From contig NW_026622863.1 in the NCBI RefSeq assembly GCF_023065955.2, positions 40,282,177 to 40,346,176 of the forward strand: a DNA stretch of 64,000 bases, read 5' to 3'. The first letter of the stretch is position 1; the number at the start of each line of letters is the position of its first letter. The stretch is from Ursus arctos (lineage: Eukaryota; Chordata; Mammalia; Carnivora; Ursidae). The translations under genes and the position numbers were made by a program. Below, one piece after another: positions 55,230 through 64,000 of the stretch. The notes under the pieces were generated by a model. That model saw nothing but the letters and a program-made list of their open reading frames with translations, ran no database searches and was not told the origin of the DNA.

Positions 55230-55417
55230 TTTTTTTTTAAGATTTTATTTATTTATTTGACAGAGACAGACAGTGAGAGAGAACACAAGCAGGGGGAGTG
55301 GGAGAGGAAGAAGCAGACTTCTGCGGAGGAGCCTGATGTGGGACTCGATCCTGGAACGCCGGGATCACGCCCTGAGCCGAAGGCAGACGCTTAACGACTG
55401 CGCCACCCAGGCGCCCC
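55230..55417 (-). mobile_element. SINEC element (long arctoid-type body)
   Basis: GACAGAGACAGACAGTGAGA, AGAACACAAGCAGGGGGAGT, TGCGCCACCCAGGCGCCCC. ATTCACTGGCTTTT is duplicated perfectly on both sides. Confidence 0.94.
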
Positions 55418-55431
55418 GATTCACTGGCTTT

Positions 55432-56228
55432 TAGACTGAGCGCGTGGGTGGATGTGTTACCCCTTCCCTGGAGGGGGAGACGTGGCAGAACAGGTTCTGT
55501 GGGGGACTGTAAATGGAGTACTCCGCTTTGCCATATGGAGGCAGAGGACAGACACCACTGTGTCTGTCGCATGGAGCAAGCAGTTGGGTATTGAAGTTTG
55601 GAGCTCAGGGAGGAAGTCCGAGCTGGAGATCGAGGGGGGTTGGAGATCATGGCTGAGATCACAGGGAAGGAGGGTGAGAAGGAAAAGGGAAGGGGCCCAA
55701 CATCTCACTCTTGGCAAGGGGGATGGAGCAGGGGTGGCTAGTGAGGTGGGCTGGCGGGGTAGGGAGGGTGGATTAAGGTGACATCAGAGAAGCCTTGCAG
55801 AAAAAGGGCAGGGTCTGCAGCAGGGGCTCTGGGAAGGTGGGGATCACCATGACCTGAATAAAGCTGTTGCAGGGCAGCAGTGAGGCACAAGTAGGTCAGA
55901 GCCCCTTGAGCTGGGGGGAGGGAAGGAAGAGGAAGCATCAAGAATAGCCAGCTCTTTCAAGTGTATTGGGAAGAGGTGTTGCAGGTGAAGGGGGCTTGGG
56001 CCAGGGAGAGTTCTTTTAGTATGCAGAGGCCCGTCTGAAGCTCCCTGCCCCTGTCTATAAGAACATCCTCCCCCCACCCCCCGCCATGGGCATTCCCAGG
56101 GTTGTCTTGCCCACCAAACCCCACTCTCCAAAGCAACAGGGTCTGGGACTGCAGTTACCACAGCTGGGGCCAGCCCCTTGTCCAGCATCTGGCTCCTAAC
56201 ATGCTGGTGGATGTTGGCGAAGTGAATG
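55432..56228 (+). other. Intergenic, nothing recognised
   Basis: About 800 bp of unique-looking sequence between a SINE and the MIR/BECN1 retrocopy block. Confidence 0.5.
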
Positions 56229-56229
56229 G

Positions 56230-56290
56230 GTCAGTGCATATAAAGCACTGAGAACACTAACAGGTGCATAATAAATGCTCAGTGAAAGTG
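56230..56290 (+). mobile_element. MIR 3' fragment
   Basis: GCATATAAAGCACTGAGAAC, GGTGCATAATAAATGCTCAG match the MIR 3' end. The BECN1 retrocopy inserted directly at its edge. Confidence 0.6.
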
Positions 56291-56300
56291 AGTTCCTGTT

Positions 56301-57924
56301 GTCTGGCGGATGGGGAAGTAGCTGAAGACGGGGTGGCTGCAGTTCTAGAGGCCACGGCTCCCCCGGGGTAGACTGGAGGAGGATGGTGGCTCCAGGTCTC
56401 AAAGGATGGAGGGGTTGCAGGGGCCTAGCAGCGCCGTGCAGACCCGCTCTGGCTGTCAGTGCTGCAGCCAGGCCCCGAAATGGATCGCATCACCACCCAG
56501 GTGCTCCCAGCTCCATGACGTGCTCCAGCCCAGGTGAAACCAGGAGAGGCCCCGGAGGAAGGGGCTAACTAAGGGGAGAAGCCATGTACTGAACCTCCCC
56601 AGGATGGTATGTCCCGCAGAGTCCTCATCTCCCAGCCACCATGACGCGTACGCAGGGTGCCAACAGCTTTGCACTGTTTGCGGAGACGTCCAGTGGTGGC
56701 ACCATGGAGAACGTGAGCCAAAGACAGGTCACCGCGGGTCCTTTCTGACCCGCCCCCCCCATTGGGCCAGAGAGATGCGGATCGCCACTGTGTAAGGAAT
56801 GCACAGATTCCCTTTTAGACCAGCTAAAGTCACAGAAGATGCGTGTCAGGACTGCAGACGCTGTTGGAGATCTTCAAGCACACAGACGAGCATGACCGAG
56901 CAGCTGTGGGCAGGGCTAAAGGAGCCAGCCTGGTGGAAGAGCTGGTGCGTGCCCGGGCGGCCCTGAGAGACTGGATCCGGGGGAAGCTCCGGGCCCGAGG
57001 GAGCACAGCGCGTACAAACGACAATAGCCGCAACTGGACGATGAGCCGAGGGGTGGAGAAACTTAATGCACCATGCCCGGGTGCAGCCGGGCCAACGGAG
57101 GACGCCCAGCCTCTTCAGGGCAACCTTTCACATCTGGCACAGAGGACAATTTGGTACAATCAGGACCTTCAGACTGGGTCCCCTGTGCAGTGCTCCAGGG
57201 GCATGGAACGAACTTAATGCTACTTCGGGCAGGAAGGCATTGCTCCACACCCTGGCCAGGCAGATGGGTCTGAAGTTTCAGGACTACCGCCTTGCTTCCT
57301 GGGGAAAGCCTTCCTATCTGGAGCCTCGGACAGACCAGTCTCAGGAGCTGCGACTGTCCTGTTCTGGAACCAGTTGGACCACGTGATGGTGGCTTTCTGG
57401 GGCGGCATGCAGCAGGTCGAAGAGGGAGGTTGAGAAAGGGAGAGAAGACCCACTTTCGTCTTCCTCACAGGAAGGCAAGATTAAAGACCCAGGAGTCAGT
57501 GTGGCTTCCATCCCATCAAACTCCAGTTTAACCCCAAGGAACAGTGACCTGAAGTTCTCCAGTTCATGCTGGCGGGTTTTCAGTGCAGTCTGGCTTGGGC
57601 ATAGTTTCGTAACAAGACTTCCTTTCTCTCCTTAGATGCTCGCCTCAGAAGCTTTATGTCCTGTTTGCAAAAATAAATGTTTTGAATCCCATACAGATGA
57701 TATCAAACAGCGTATATTTACAATACCAGAGAAGAAAAAAAAGAGCCACTTCATTTTAAAATTGCGTAGGATTGTTTCTGGAGGTACAACCTGCTGTGGC
57801 CAGCCGTGTAGTCCTGCCCAGCCTGCTCTTTTGGAGACACGAAATGGTGTTTGTTACTGTTTGAGACATCGTGGAGAGGTTTGATTATTCGTAATAAAAG
57901 GTTTGCTGCAGCCTGAAAAAAAAA
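56301..57924 (+). pseudogene. BECN1P: Processed pseudogene of Beclin-1 (BECN1), full length
   Basis: Intronless, decayed copy of BECN1 mRNA, the autophagy PI3K-complex scaffold. The start equivalent is at 56406. Recognisable blocks in order are CQCCSQ..K (zinc-finger-like N-terminus), QVKPGE, TMENVS near the BH3 region, PLCKECTDSLLDQL, a damaged coiled coil (CLEIL-like, then LDDE) and the evolutionarily conserved domain with TFHIWHRGQFGTI, FRLG, WNELNA and MGLKFQDYRL. It is broken by an in-frame TAA at 56570-56572, several frameshifts and a shortened coiled coil. A 3' UTR follows, with AATAAA at 57893-57898 and an A9 tail at 57916-57924. The imperfect target duplication is TGAGTTCCTGTT at 56289-56300 and TGAGTTACTGTT at 57925-57936. 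It resembles BECN1 more than the retrogene BECN2 (ANSF..TMEN block). Confidence 0.9.
57893..57898 (+). terminator. Inherited polyadenylation signal of the BECN1 retrocopy
   Basis: AATAAA 17 nt before the A9 tail, copied from the parent mRNA and not a working local signal. Confidence 0.8.
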
Positions 57925-57936
57925 TGAGTTACTGTT

Positions 57937-58685
57937 ACCGCTTAGGCGAGCGAACGTAGGATAAGGCATGTCTGCAGTTTGTACGGGTCTCTATGTGGGA
58001 CGGTGTCTGTGTCACTTCAGCAATGTGTCCTTGAGACCTGTCCCTGCATCCCTGGGACCAGCGGCTGGGGAGAGGACACACGACCCAGAGACCTGGAGAC
58101 AGGGCAGGATGCGTGAAGACCTCTAGGCTCCTGTTTTTGTAGTTTCAAGCACATTCGTCTGGCTCTGAGGTCACATCAGCGTCCCTGACTCAGGTCAGCT
58201 CCCTCCTCAGAAGGGACCACTGAGCCAGCTGCAGACCTGCACCTCGCAGCCAGGACCATGTCCATGTGCGAGGTGGATCTCCAGAGCCAGGGGCCTCTGA
58301 GCAGCCCTCTGTGCAAGTCCATCCCTGGGTCTTATGGCCATTCTGCATCTCTACCCTTCCTCTTGAGCCGCAGGGGCTCCTTCACCCCTCGGTGCTGTTT
58401 TGAGCCCCCTTTGGCTGGCTGGTCCTGATTGTCTCCCTTCTCCACCCTGCTCAGGCCTGGGGCAAGACCCTTCCCTATGTCTTCATCAAGAAGAAATGTG
58501 GTCCCATGTTCTCTCCTTCTTAAACAGAAACTCGCTGGTCTGCAGTAGTTCATGTCTCCTTGCCACTGTCACCAGAAGAGTGGCTCAGAAGCATGTTCAA
58601 GATCGCCCGATGTTCAAGCATGTTTGACAGTCTCCCTAGTTCTGTGCTGCTCTCAAAGTTCAACTTGGGGCCATGGTTTTCTTTC
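57937..58685 (+). other. Intergenic, nothing recognised
   Basis: About 750 bp of unique-looking sequence after the BECN1 retrocopy, without a supported gene. Confidence 0.5.
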
Positions 58686-58689
58686 TCTT

Positions 58690-59245
58690 TTTTCATTTTA
58701 TATTGAGAAACATGTATACTGAGGCTAGAAAACATATATGTACAATTTAAAGAAAAGAACATGCCAGAGGACGTACTTCCTAGCTTGAGAAATAGACTAC
58801 AAGCTGAATCCTGCATGGGCCCTGCTCCAGGCACGTCCCCCTGTGGCTCCCCCGTCAGTCATAACCATCCTGCCGAGTCATGTGTTCATTACCCCTGCAC
58901 TTTTCTATATCGTTTTGCCCCCAGGTGTCCTCAAACAATTTATTGTTTAGTGTTGAATGCTTCCGGACTGTCTTCTATTACTCGAATCACCCTGTATGTT
59001 TTCTTCTGTGCTTACTTCTGCTCAGTGTTACATTTTAAAGATTTAAAGACGTGTTCGTGTGTGGCTGGAGTCATTCATTGCGATTGCTGGGTAACCTTCC
59101 ATTGATGAACACAGCACAAGTGATGTAACCATGATACTGTTGATGGCTAATTTGGGTCGTTATATGCTCTGTTATAGGAGCTATTGCTTCTGTGCTTGAT
59201 AGCTTTTATAAGCGAGCATATCTCTGTGCATTATGAACTGTTCCA
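58690..59245 (-). mobile_element. Probable ancient L1 fragment
   Basis: TATTGAGAAACATGTATACT, GTCATTCATTGCGATTGCTG and CCATGATACTGTTGATGGCT resemble antisense L1 3' regions. The GLRX3 retrocopy landed at its edge. Confidence 0.4.
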
Positions 59246-59252
59246 CTGTAAT

Positions 59253-60490
59253 TAAATATTTTTTGCAACAGTTGGGTGCCAAGTTTAACATTCATTAATT
59301 TTCTCCTTTCAGTTTAGGCAGCAAAGCACCATTTTCTTTCAGCTTCTTCACAATATGCAGATGTTCATCAAGCTCCCCTTTCACCTACAGCTGAGGGTAT
59401 GGGGGCCAATTCGAGTGAGCTTTTAACTGTTGTCGAAATTCTTCGTCCTCCGATCTATCAAATATCTCCTATTCAACGCCAGTAGTATTTAGTAGCTCCA
59501 GAATTTGTTAGCTGCATCCACATTTTGCTTCCTCTTGCTTTTCATAAAGAGCATTACAGAAGCTTTATTTGTCAGTACTTTGAGCCTTTCCTCTAATTTG
59601 GGAGCTTTGGGGCAAATTGTATCTGGTTCTTCAGATGTCTCTAGCTTCTTAATTCAATCAAGTCCTCCTATGAGCTCTCCAGAAACAGAGCTGGGGGCAG
59701 GTGGGCCGACTGGAGTAAGTTTTGAGGTCCTGATGAACTTCTTCATCCGAGAGGGTATCAAAACTGCTAGACCAAAAATTATGTTTGTTAAGAATTTCTG
59801 CCATCTGCTTGCTGAAATCGCAGCATGGGTCCTAGACAGTTCCTTTCATAACAACATGCAAGAGACAGCAAGTGTGAATTTCTTCAGGCCTAGGTTGAGA
59901 TCTTTAGGATGCTCATTACCACTGGGTGGAAAGGAAGCACATAGGGGTGCCTGGGTGGCTCAGTTGGTTAAGCCTTTGACTTCAGCTCAGTCATGATCCC
60001 AGGGTCCTGGGATCGAGCCCCGCATCGAGCTCCCTGCTCAGGGTAGAGTCTGATTCTCCCTCTGCCTGCTGCTCCCCCTGCTTACACTCTCTGTCAAATA
60101 AAATCTTAAAAGAAAAAAAAAAAAAAGGAACCACCTAGATGCATGTCCCTGAACTTTTTTGGCCAACTCTTGGGTATGCACATCATCTGATCGGTCAGTT
60201 TTCTGAGAATTCTGGAAAAACCGGAAGGTGGGAACTAATTTCATGTTTTTTAGATATGTCAGGAACAGCTTTAGCTTCCAACTTTACAGAGCACACTTGG
60301 GGGTGTTCTTTGGCTAACTCTGCCATTATGTTGTTCATCTGGGGACCGCGTGGAGCCTGTGGTCCCTGAAAATAAAACCCAAGGGGGGACTTGGCTCTGA
60401 GGTACAGCAGCTCCTCACAATGCCAGGCTGAGCCAACCTCCTCCAGGACCTCTTGCCTGAGCAGCCCCTGAGGCCATGCTGCTGCCGCCA
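59253..60490 (-). pseudogene. GLRX3P: Processed pseudogene of glutaredoxin-3 (GLRX3, PICOT), split by a SINE
   Basis: Intronless minus-strand copy of GLRX3, a cytosolic monothiol glutaredoxin that traffics iron-sulfur clusters. The start equivalent is at 60477-60475 and the stop at 59297-59295. Reading right to left, recognisable blocks are MASGAAQA (N-terminus), MAELAKE and [10 protein letters not shown] (thioredoxin-like domain), then [19 protein letters not shown] (first glutaredoxin motif, CGFS changed to CDFS), [33 protein letters not shown] and KLKENGALLPKLKGEN at the end. The second CGFS also appears altered (CGCS). Frameshifts and in-frame stops occur throughout. A + strand SINE at 59944-60126 interrupts it. 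An A-rich stretch (minus strand) near 59253-59269 may be the remains of the poly(A) tail. Confidence 0.9.
59944..60126 (+). mobile_element. SINEC element inside the GLRX3 retrocopy
   Basis: Forward SINE, head GGGGTGCCTGGGTGGCTCAG, A-rich tail. AAAGGAAGCAC / AAAGGAACCAC flank it, and GLRX3-like sequence continues on both sides. Confidence 0.93.
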
Positions 60491-61076
60491 GAGCAGGACT
60501 GAATTTATACAGACAGCTTTGGGTAGTAGAGACATTTTAACACCGTTCTGAACCATGAACACAGGGTATCTTTCCATTTATTTGTGTTTTCTTCCATTTC
60601 TTTTAGTTTTCAGTGTGCAGGTCTTTCATTACTTTGGTTAAATTTATTCCTAGGAATTTTCTTCCTTTTGATACAATTATAAATGGATTTCTTAATTTCT
60701 CTTTCTGATTGTTTCTTAGTGTATAGAAACACAACAGATTTGGTACATTTCTTTTGTATCCTTCAACTTTACTGAGTTTGTTGATCGGTTTTGTGTTTTG
60801 GTGCAGTGTATAGGGTTTTCTGTATATAGTATGTCATCAGCAAATAGTGACAGTTTTACTTCTTTCTTATCTGGATGCCTATTATTTCCTTTTCTTGCCT
60901 GATTGCTCTGGCTGGGACCTTAAATACTATGTTGAGTAAAAGTGACAGGAGTAGGCATTTTAGTGAAAAGCTTTTAGCTTTTCACGGTTGAGTATGATGT
61001 TAGGGGTTTGTTTCTTTCATTTCTGATTTTGAGTCTTTCTCTTTTTTTTTTTCTTTTTTACTCTAGCTAAAGGTTT

Positions 61077-61518
61077 AAAATATATCTTTATTTTTATTTT
61101 GGGGGAGAGGGAGTAGGAAAGAAAACAGCCCCTATACTGGGCCCTACTCAGTGGGAACTTTTTTTTTCTGTAGCATTAAGAAAGACTTTGTGGAAATAAA
61201 AGTTGTTTGGAAAAATCCAGGTATAGGTGCTTTGGATGTTGTTATGAGTAGAAGGGATGAAGTGAAGTGTGAAGACCCCTTACACCCTCCATCTTGTTTC
61301 AGATTGTTATGGAACCCTGGAGTGGAGAAAGAGCCACCTTCATTCCTACTTCTTAGGATTGTTGATGGCCATCTAGCGATAAAGAAAGATAAGCAGGAAG
61401 AACAACAATCCCTGCATGGTGGCCAAGCTGGCCAGCTACCTTTCTGTGATCATCCTGATTGGCTGAGCTCAGCTTCAACCTGGTCTGTGCACTAGTCCAA
61501 CATAGGAGACTGGTCCTG
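61077..61518 (-). mobile_element. Unidentified 442-bp retroposed insert within an L1
   Basis: The L1 sequence is interrupted exactly between two copies of CTCTAGCTAAAGGTTT (61061-61076 and 61519-61534), a perfect 16-bp target-site duplication of the L1-machinery type. Read on the minus strand the insert ends in an A-rich AATAAAAATAAAG tail, so it is probably the DNA copy of a polyadenylated RNA. I do not recognise the source. It has no tRNA-like head and no LTR ends. The + strand carries a 114-codon open frame without family resemblance. Confidence 0.6.
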
Positions 61519-61711
61519 CTCTAGCTAAAGGTTTGTCAGTTTTGTTTATTGTTTCAAAAATCCAGCTTCTTAATTTCATTGATTTGTTTATTTGTGGTTT
61601 CTATTTCATTTATTTCTGCTCCGATCTTTATTTCCCTCCTTCTGCTATCTTTGGACTTAGTTCTTTTTCTAGTTCCTTTAGGTGTAAAGGTACATTGTTT
61701 GGAATCTTTCT

Positions 61712-62129
61712 TTTTTAAGATTTTATTTATTTAGGGCGCCTGGGTGGCTCCGTTGGTTTAAGCATCTGCCTTCAGCTCAGGTCATCATCCCAGGGTCCTG
61801 GGATCGAGTCCCATGTTGAGCTCCCTGTTCCGCATGGAGTCTGCTTCTCTCTCTGCCCCTCCTTTTCCACCATTTCATTCTCTCAATCTCGCTCTCTCTC
61901 TCAAATAAATAAAATCTCTAAAAAATAAAACAAGATTTTATTTATTTATTAGAGAGAGAGAGAGTGCGTGCGTGCTTGTGCACCAGCGGGGGCAGGGGCA
62001 GAGGGAGAAGCAGACTCCCCGCTGAGCAGCACCCCCCCCCGCCCCGACTTGAGGCTCGATCCCAGGACCTCAGGATCATGACCCGAGCCAAAGGCAGACG
62101 CTTAACCTACTGAGCCACCCAGGTGCTCC
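61712..62129 (-). mobile_element. SINEC element hosting a forward SINEC
   Basis: TTTTTTAAGATTTTATTTAT, then after the inner element GAGAGAGAGAGAGTGCGTGC through GAGCCACCCAGGTGCTCC. Confidence 0.9.
61734..61931 (+). mobile_element. SINEC nested in an inverted SINEC
   Basis: Head GGGCGCCTGGGTGGCTCCGT to AAATAAATAAAATCTC. AAGATTTTATTTATTTA (61717-61733 and 61932-61948) is the perfect target duplication. Confidence 0.94.
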
Positions 62130-62251
62130 TCTAGTTGTATCTTTAAAAAAAAATGCATTCAGCCACTCCATGCCTTTTGATTGGAGAATTTAATTTACTT
62201 ACATTTGAAGTAATTATGAGTAAGTACGGACTTACTAATGCCATCTAATTG

Positions 62252-62464
62252 TTTTTTTTTTAAAGATTTATTTTGTTTTAGAGAGAGAGAGCTGTGTGTG
62301 TGCACACGCACAAGTGGGTGGAGAGGCAGAGGGAGAGAATCTCAGGCAGACTCCCGGCTGAGTGTGGAATCTGCTGCAGGGCTCCCTCTCAGGACCCATG
62401 AGACCATGACCTGAGCCGAAACCAAGAGTCAGACACTTAACCGACTGAGCCACCCAGGCGCTCC
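62252..62464 (-). mobile_element. SINEC element
   Basis: T-run, GAGAGAGAGAGCTGTGTGTG, GAGCCACCCAGGCGCTCC, inserted in L1. Confidence 0.9.
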
Positions 62465-62710
62465 TTACTAGTTGTTCTTGTCTGTTTTGTAGTTCTTTGT
62501 TCCTTTCCTTTCTTCCTCTTTCGCAGTCTTCCTGTGTGAATTGATGATTTTCCACAGTGGTATGCTTTGATCCCTTTCTCTTTTTCATTTGTGTAACTAT
62601 GGTAGGTTTTTGCTTTGTGGTTCCCATGAGGCTTACATAAAAACTTCTTAATGACATAAGAGTCTGTTTCAAACTGATAACTTAATTTTGATCACACATG
62701 AAAATCTGTC

Positions 62711-63555
62711 CTTTTATTGTGCTCCGTTTTTTAATTGAAGAATAATTGCCATACAATATTGTATTATTTGCAGGTGTAGTGATTTGGTGTTGATATACAT
62801 TACAAAGTGGCCACCACAATAAATCTAGTTACTCTGTCACCATACAAAGTTGTTACAGTATTACTGACTATATTCTCTATGCTGTACATTACATCCCCAT
62901 GTCTTCTGTATTTTATAACTGTAAGATTGTACCTCTTAACCCCCTTCACCTATTTCATCCATCCTCCCAACCCTCTGCCCTCTGGTAACCATCAGTTTCT
63001 TCTCCGTGTCTGTAAGTCTATTTGTTTGGTTTTTGTTTTGTTTTTTAGATTCCATGTATAAGTGAAATCATTACAGCGTCTTTCTCTTTCTGACTTATTT
63101 TACTTAGCATAGTGCCCTGTAAGTCCATTCATGTTATCACAAATGGCAAGATTTCCCTTTTTTTTAATGGATGACTAATGTTCTGTTGTATATTCTATAC
63201 ACACACACACACACCACATCTTTATTCGTCTAATGATGGACATTTAAGTTGGTACCATAACTTGGCTATTATAAATAATGCTGCAGTGAACATAGAGATG
63301 CATATGTTTTTTTTGGATTAGTGTTTTTGTTTTCTTTGGGTAAATATCTACAAGAGGAATTGCTGGATTGTATGGTAGTTCTATTTTTAATTTTTGAGGA
63401 ACCTCCATACTGCTTTCTGTAGTGGCTGCATCAATTTACATGCCACCAACAGTGCATGAGGGTCCCTTTTCGCCACATCCTTGCCAACAGTTACTATTTT
63501 TTGTCTTTTGGATACTGGCCATTCTGAGAGATATGAGGTGATGTCTCACTGTGTG
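62711..63555 (-). mobile_element. L1 copy, 3' UTR and end of ORF2
   Basis: Antisense text: TAATTGCCATACAATATTGT, CTGTACATTACATCCCCATG, GGCTATTATAAATAATGCTG, TTGAGGAACCTCCATACTGC. It corresponds to the C-terminal part of ORF2. A CA run lies at 63199-63214. Confidence 0.85.
63199..63214 (+). repeat. (CA)n microsatellite
   Basis: Eight CA units within antisense L1. Confidence 0.9.
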
Positions 63556-63759
63556 TTTTTTTTTTTTTAAAGATTTTATTTATTTACTTGAGAGAGAGAG
63601 AGCATGCACAAGTGGGGGAGGGTGAGGGAGGCTGAGGGAGACAGAGAAGCAGACTCCCTGCTAAGCAGGGAGCCCGATGCGGGACTCGATCCCAGGACCC
63701 TGGGATCATGACCTGAGCCGAAGGCAGACGCTTAACCATCTGAGCCACCCAGGTGCCCC
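63556..63759 (-). mobile_element. SINEC element at the junction of two L1 copies
   Basis: T-run, TTGAGAGAGAGAGAGCATGC, GAGCCACCCAGGTGCCCC. Confidence 0.91.
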
Positions 63760-64000
63760 ATATACCACATATTCTTTATCCATTCCTTAGTCGATGTACA
63801 TTTGGACTCTTTCCATAATTTGGCTGTTAAGGATAATGCTGCTGTAAACATCGGGGTGCATGTATCCCTTCAAATTAGTATTTCTATACCCTTTGGGTAA
63901 ATACCTAATAGTATAATTGCTGGATTGTTGGGTAGTTCTAGTTTTAACTTTTTGAGGAACCTCTATACTTTTTCCCCAGAGTGGCTGCACCAGTTTGCAT
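63760..64000 (-). mobile_element. Second L1 copy, ORF2 3' end, runs off the window
   Basis: GGACTCTTTCCATAATTTGG, ATCGGGGTGCATGTATCCCT, TTTTTGAGGAACCTCTATAC. It repeats the same ORF2 region as 63,230-63,440 but is less diverged from carnivore-type L1, so it is a separate, younger copy. Confidence 0.85.

Larger units (their letters stand above)
60545..62710 (-). mobile_element. L1 copy, ORF2 5' to middle, interrupted
   Basis: Antisense L1 ORF2 text: TTTATTCCTAGGAATTTTCT, GTCATCAGCAAATAGTGACA, GCTAAAGGTTTGTCAGTTTT, CACTCCATGCCTTTTGATTG, TTCCCATGAGGCTTACATAA. Broken by the unknown insert (61077-61518), a nested SINE pair and another SINE. Confidence 0.85.

Noticed and set aside
56406..57600. 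Possibility that the Beclin-like copy is the functional retrogene BECN2
   Set aside because: It has in-frame stops, frameshifts and a damaged coiled coil, and its N-terminal blocks follow BECN1 rather than BECN2.
57636..57884. 82-codon frame MLASEALCPVCKNKC... that looks Cys-rich
   Set aside because: It lies in the copied 3' UTR of the BECN1 retrocopy, so the Cys pairs are chance and not a zinc finger.

Overview
This window is mammalian nuclear DNA, almost certainly from a caniform carnivore and most likely an arctoid (bear or seal type). About forty-five tRNA-derived carnivore SINEs (SINEC) on both strands show this, many with the long head-to-tail form and clean target-site duplications. 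The two protein-coding genes are split by ordinary GT-AG introns, and their order (UBA2 then WTIP, both on +) is the one on human chromosome 19q13.11.

Layout: 1-19,400 is the 3' half of UBA2, the catalytic subunit of the SUMO-activating enzyme. Nine coding exons encode residues 258-640 and join in frame. 19,400-26,400 is intergenic, with SINEs and old repeats. 26,400-28,080 is a strong CpG island holding the WTIP promoter region and first coding exon. WTIP then runs to about 50,800 in eight coding exons encoding 433 residues: a Gly/Ser/Arg-rich N-terminal half and three LIM domains. Its 10.9-kb intron 2 is largely L1, SINE and pyrimidine microsatellite. 50,800-64,000 is intergenic and contains a full-length decayed retrocopy of Beclin-1 mRNA (56,301-57,924, +), a decayed retrocopy of glutaredoxin-3 mRNA split by a SINE (about 59,253-60,490, -), and minus-strand L1 copies. 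One L1 is interrupted by a 442-bp insert of unknown origin with a perfect 16-bp target duplication.

UBA2 and WTIP are not functionally coupled so far as the sequence shows; they are simply conserved neighbours. I found no CRISPR array, operon, phage, bacterial or other exotic system. The unusual items are the retrocopy cluster, the unidentified insert, a short basic upstream ORF and an open in-frame 5' extension at WTIP, a CpG-dense block inside WTIP intron 6, and several nested SINE insertions. Exon boundaries come from reading the translated frame and splice sites by eye. Repeat boundaries are usually good to a few bases where a target duplication is visible and to tens of bases elsewhere.
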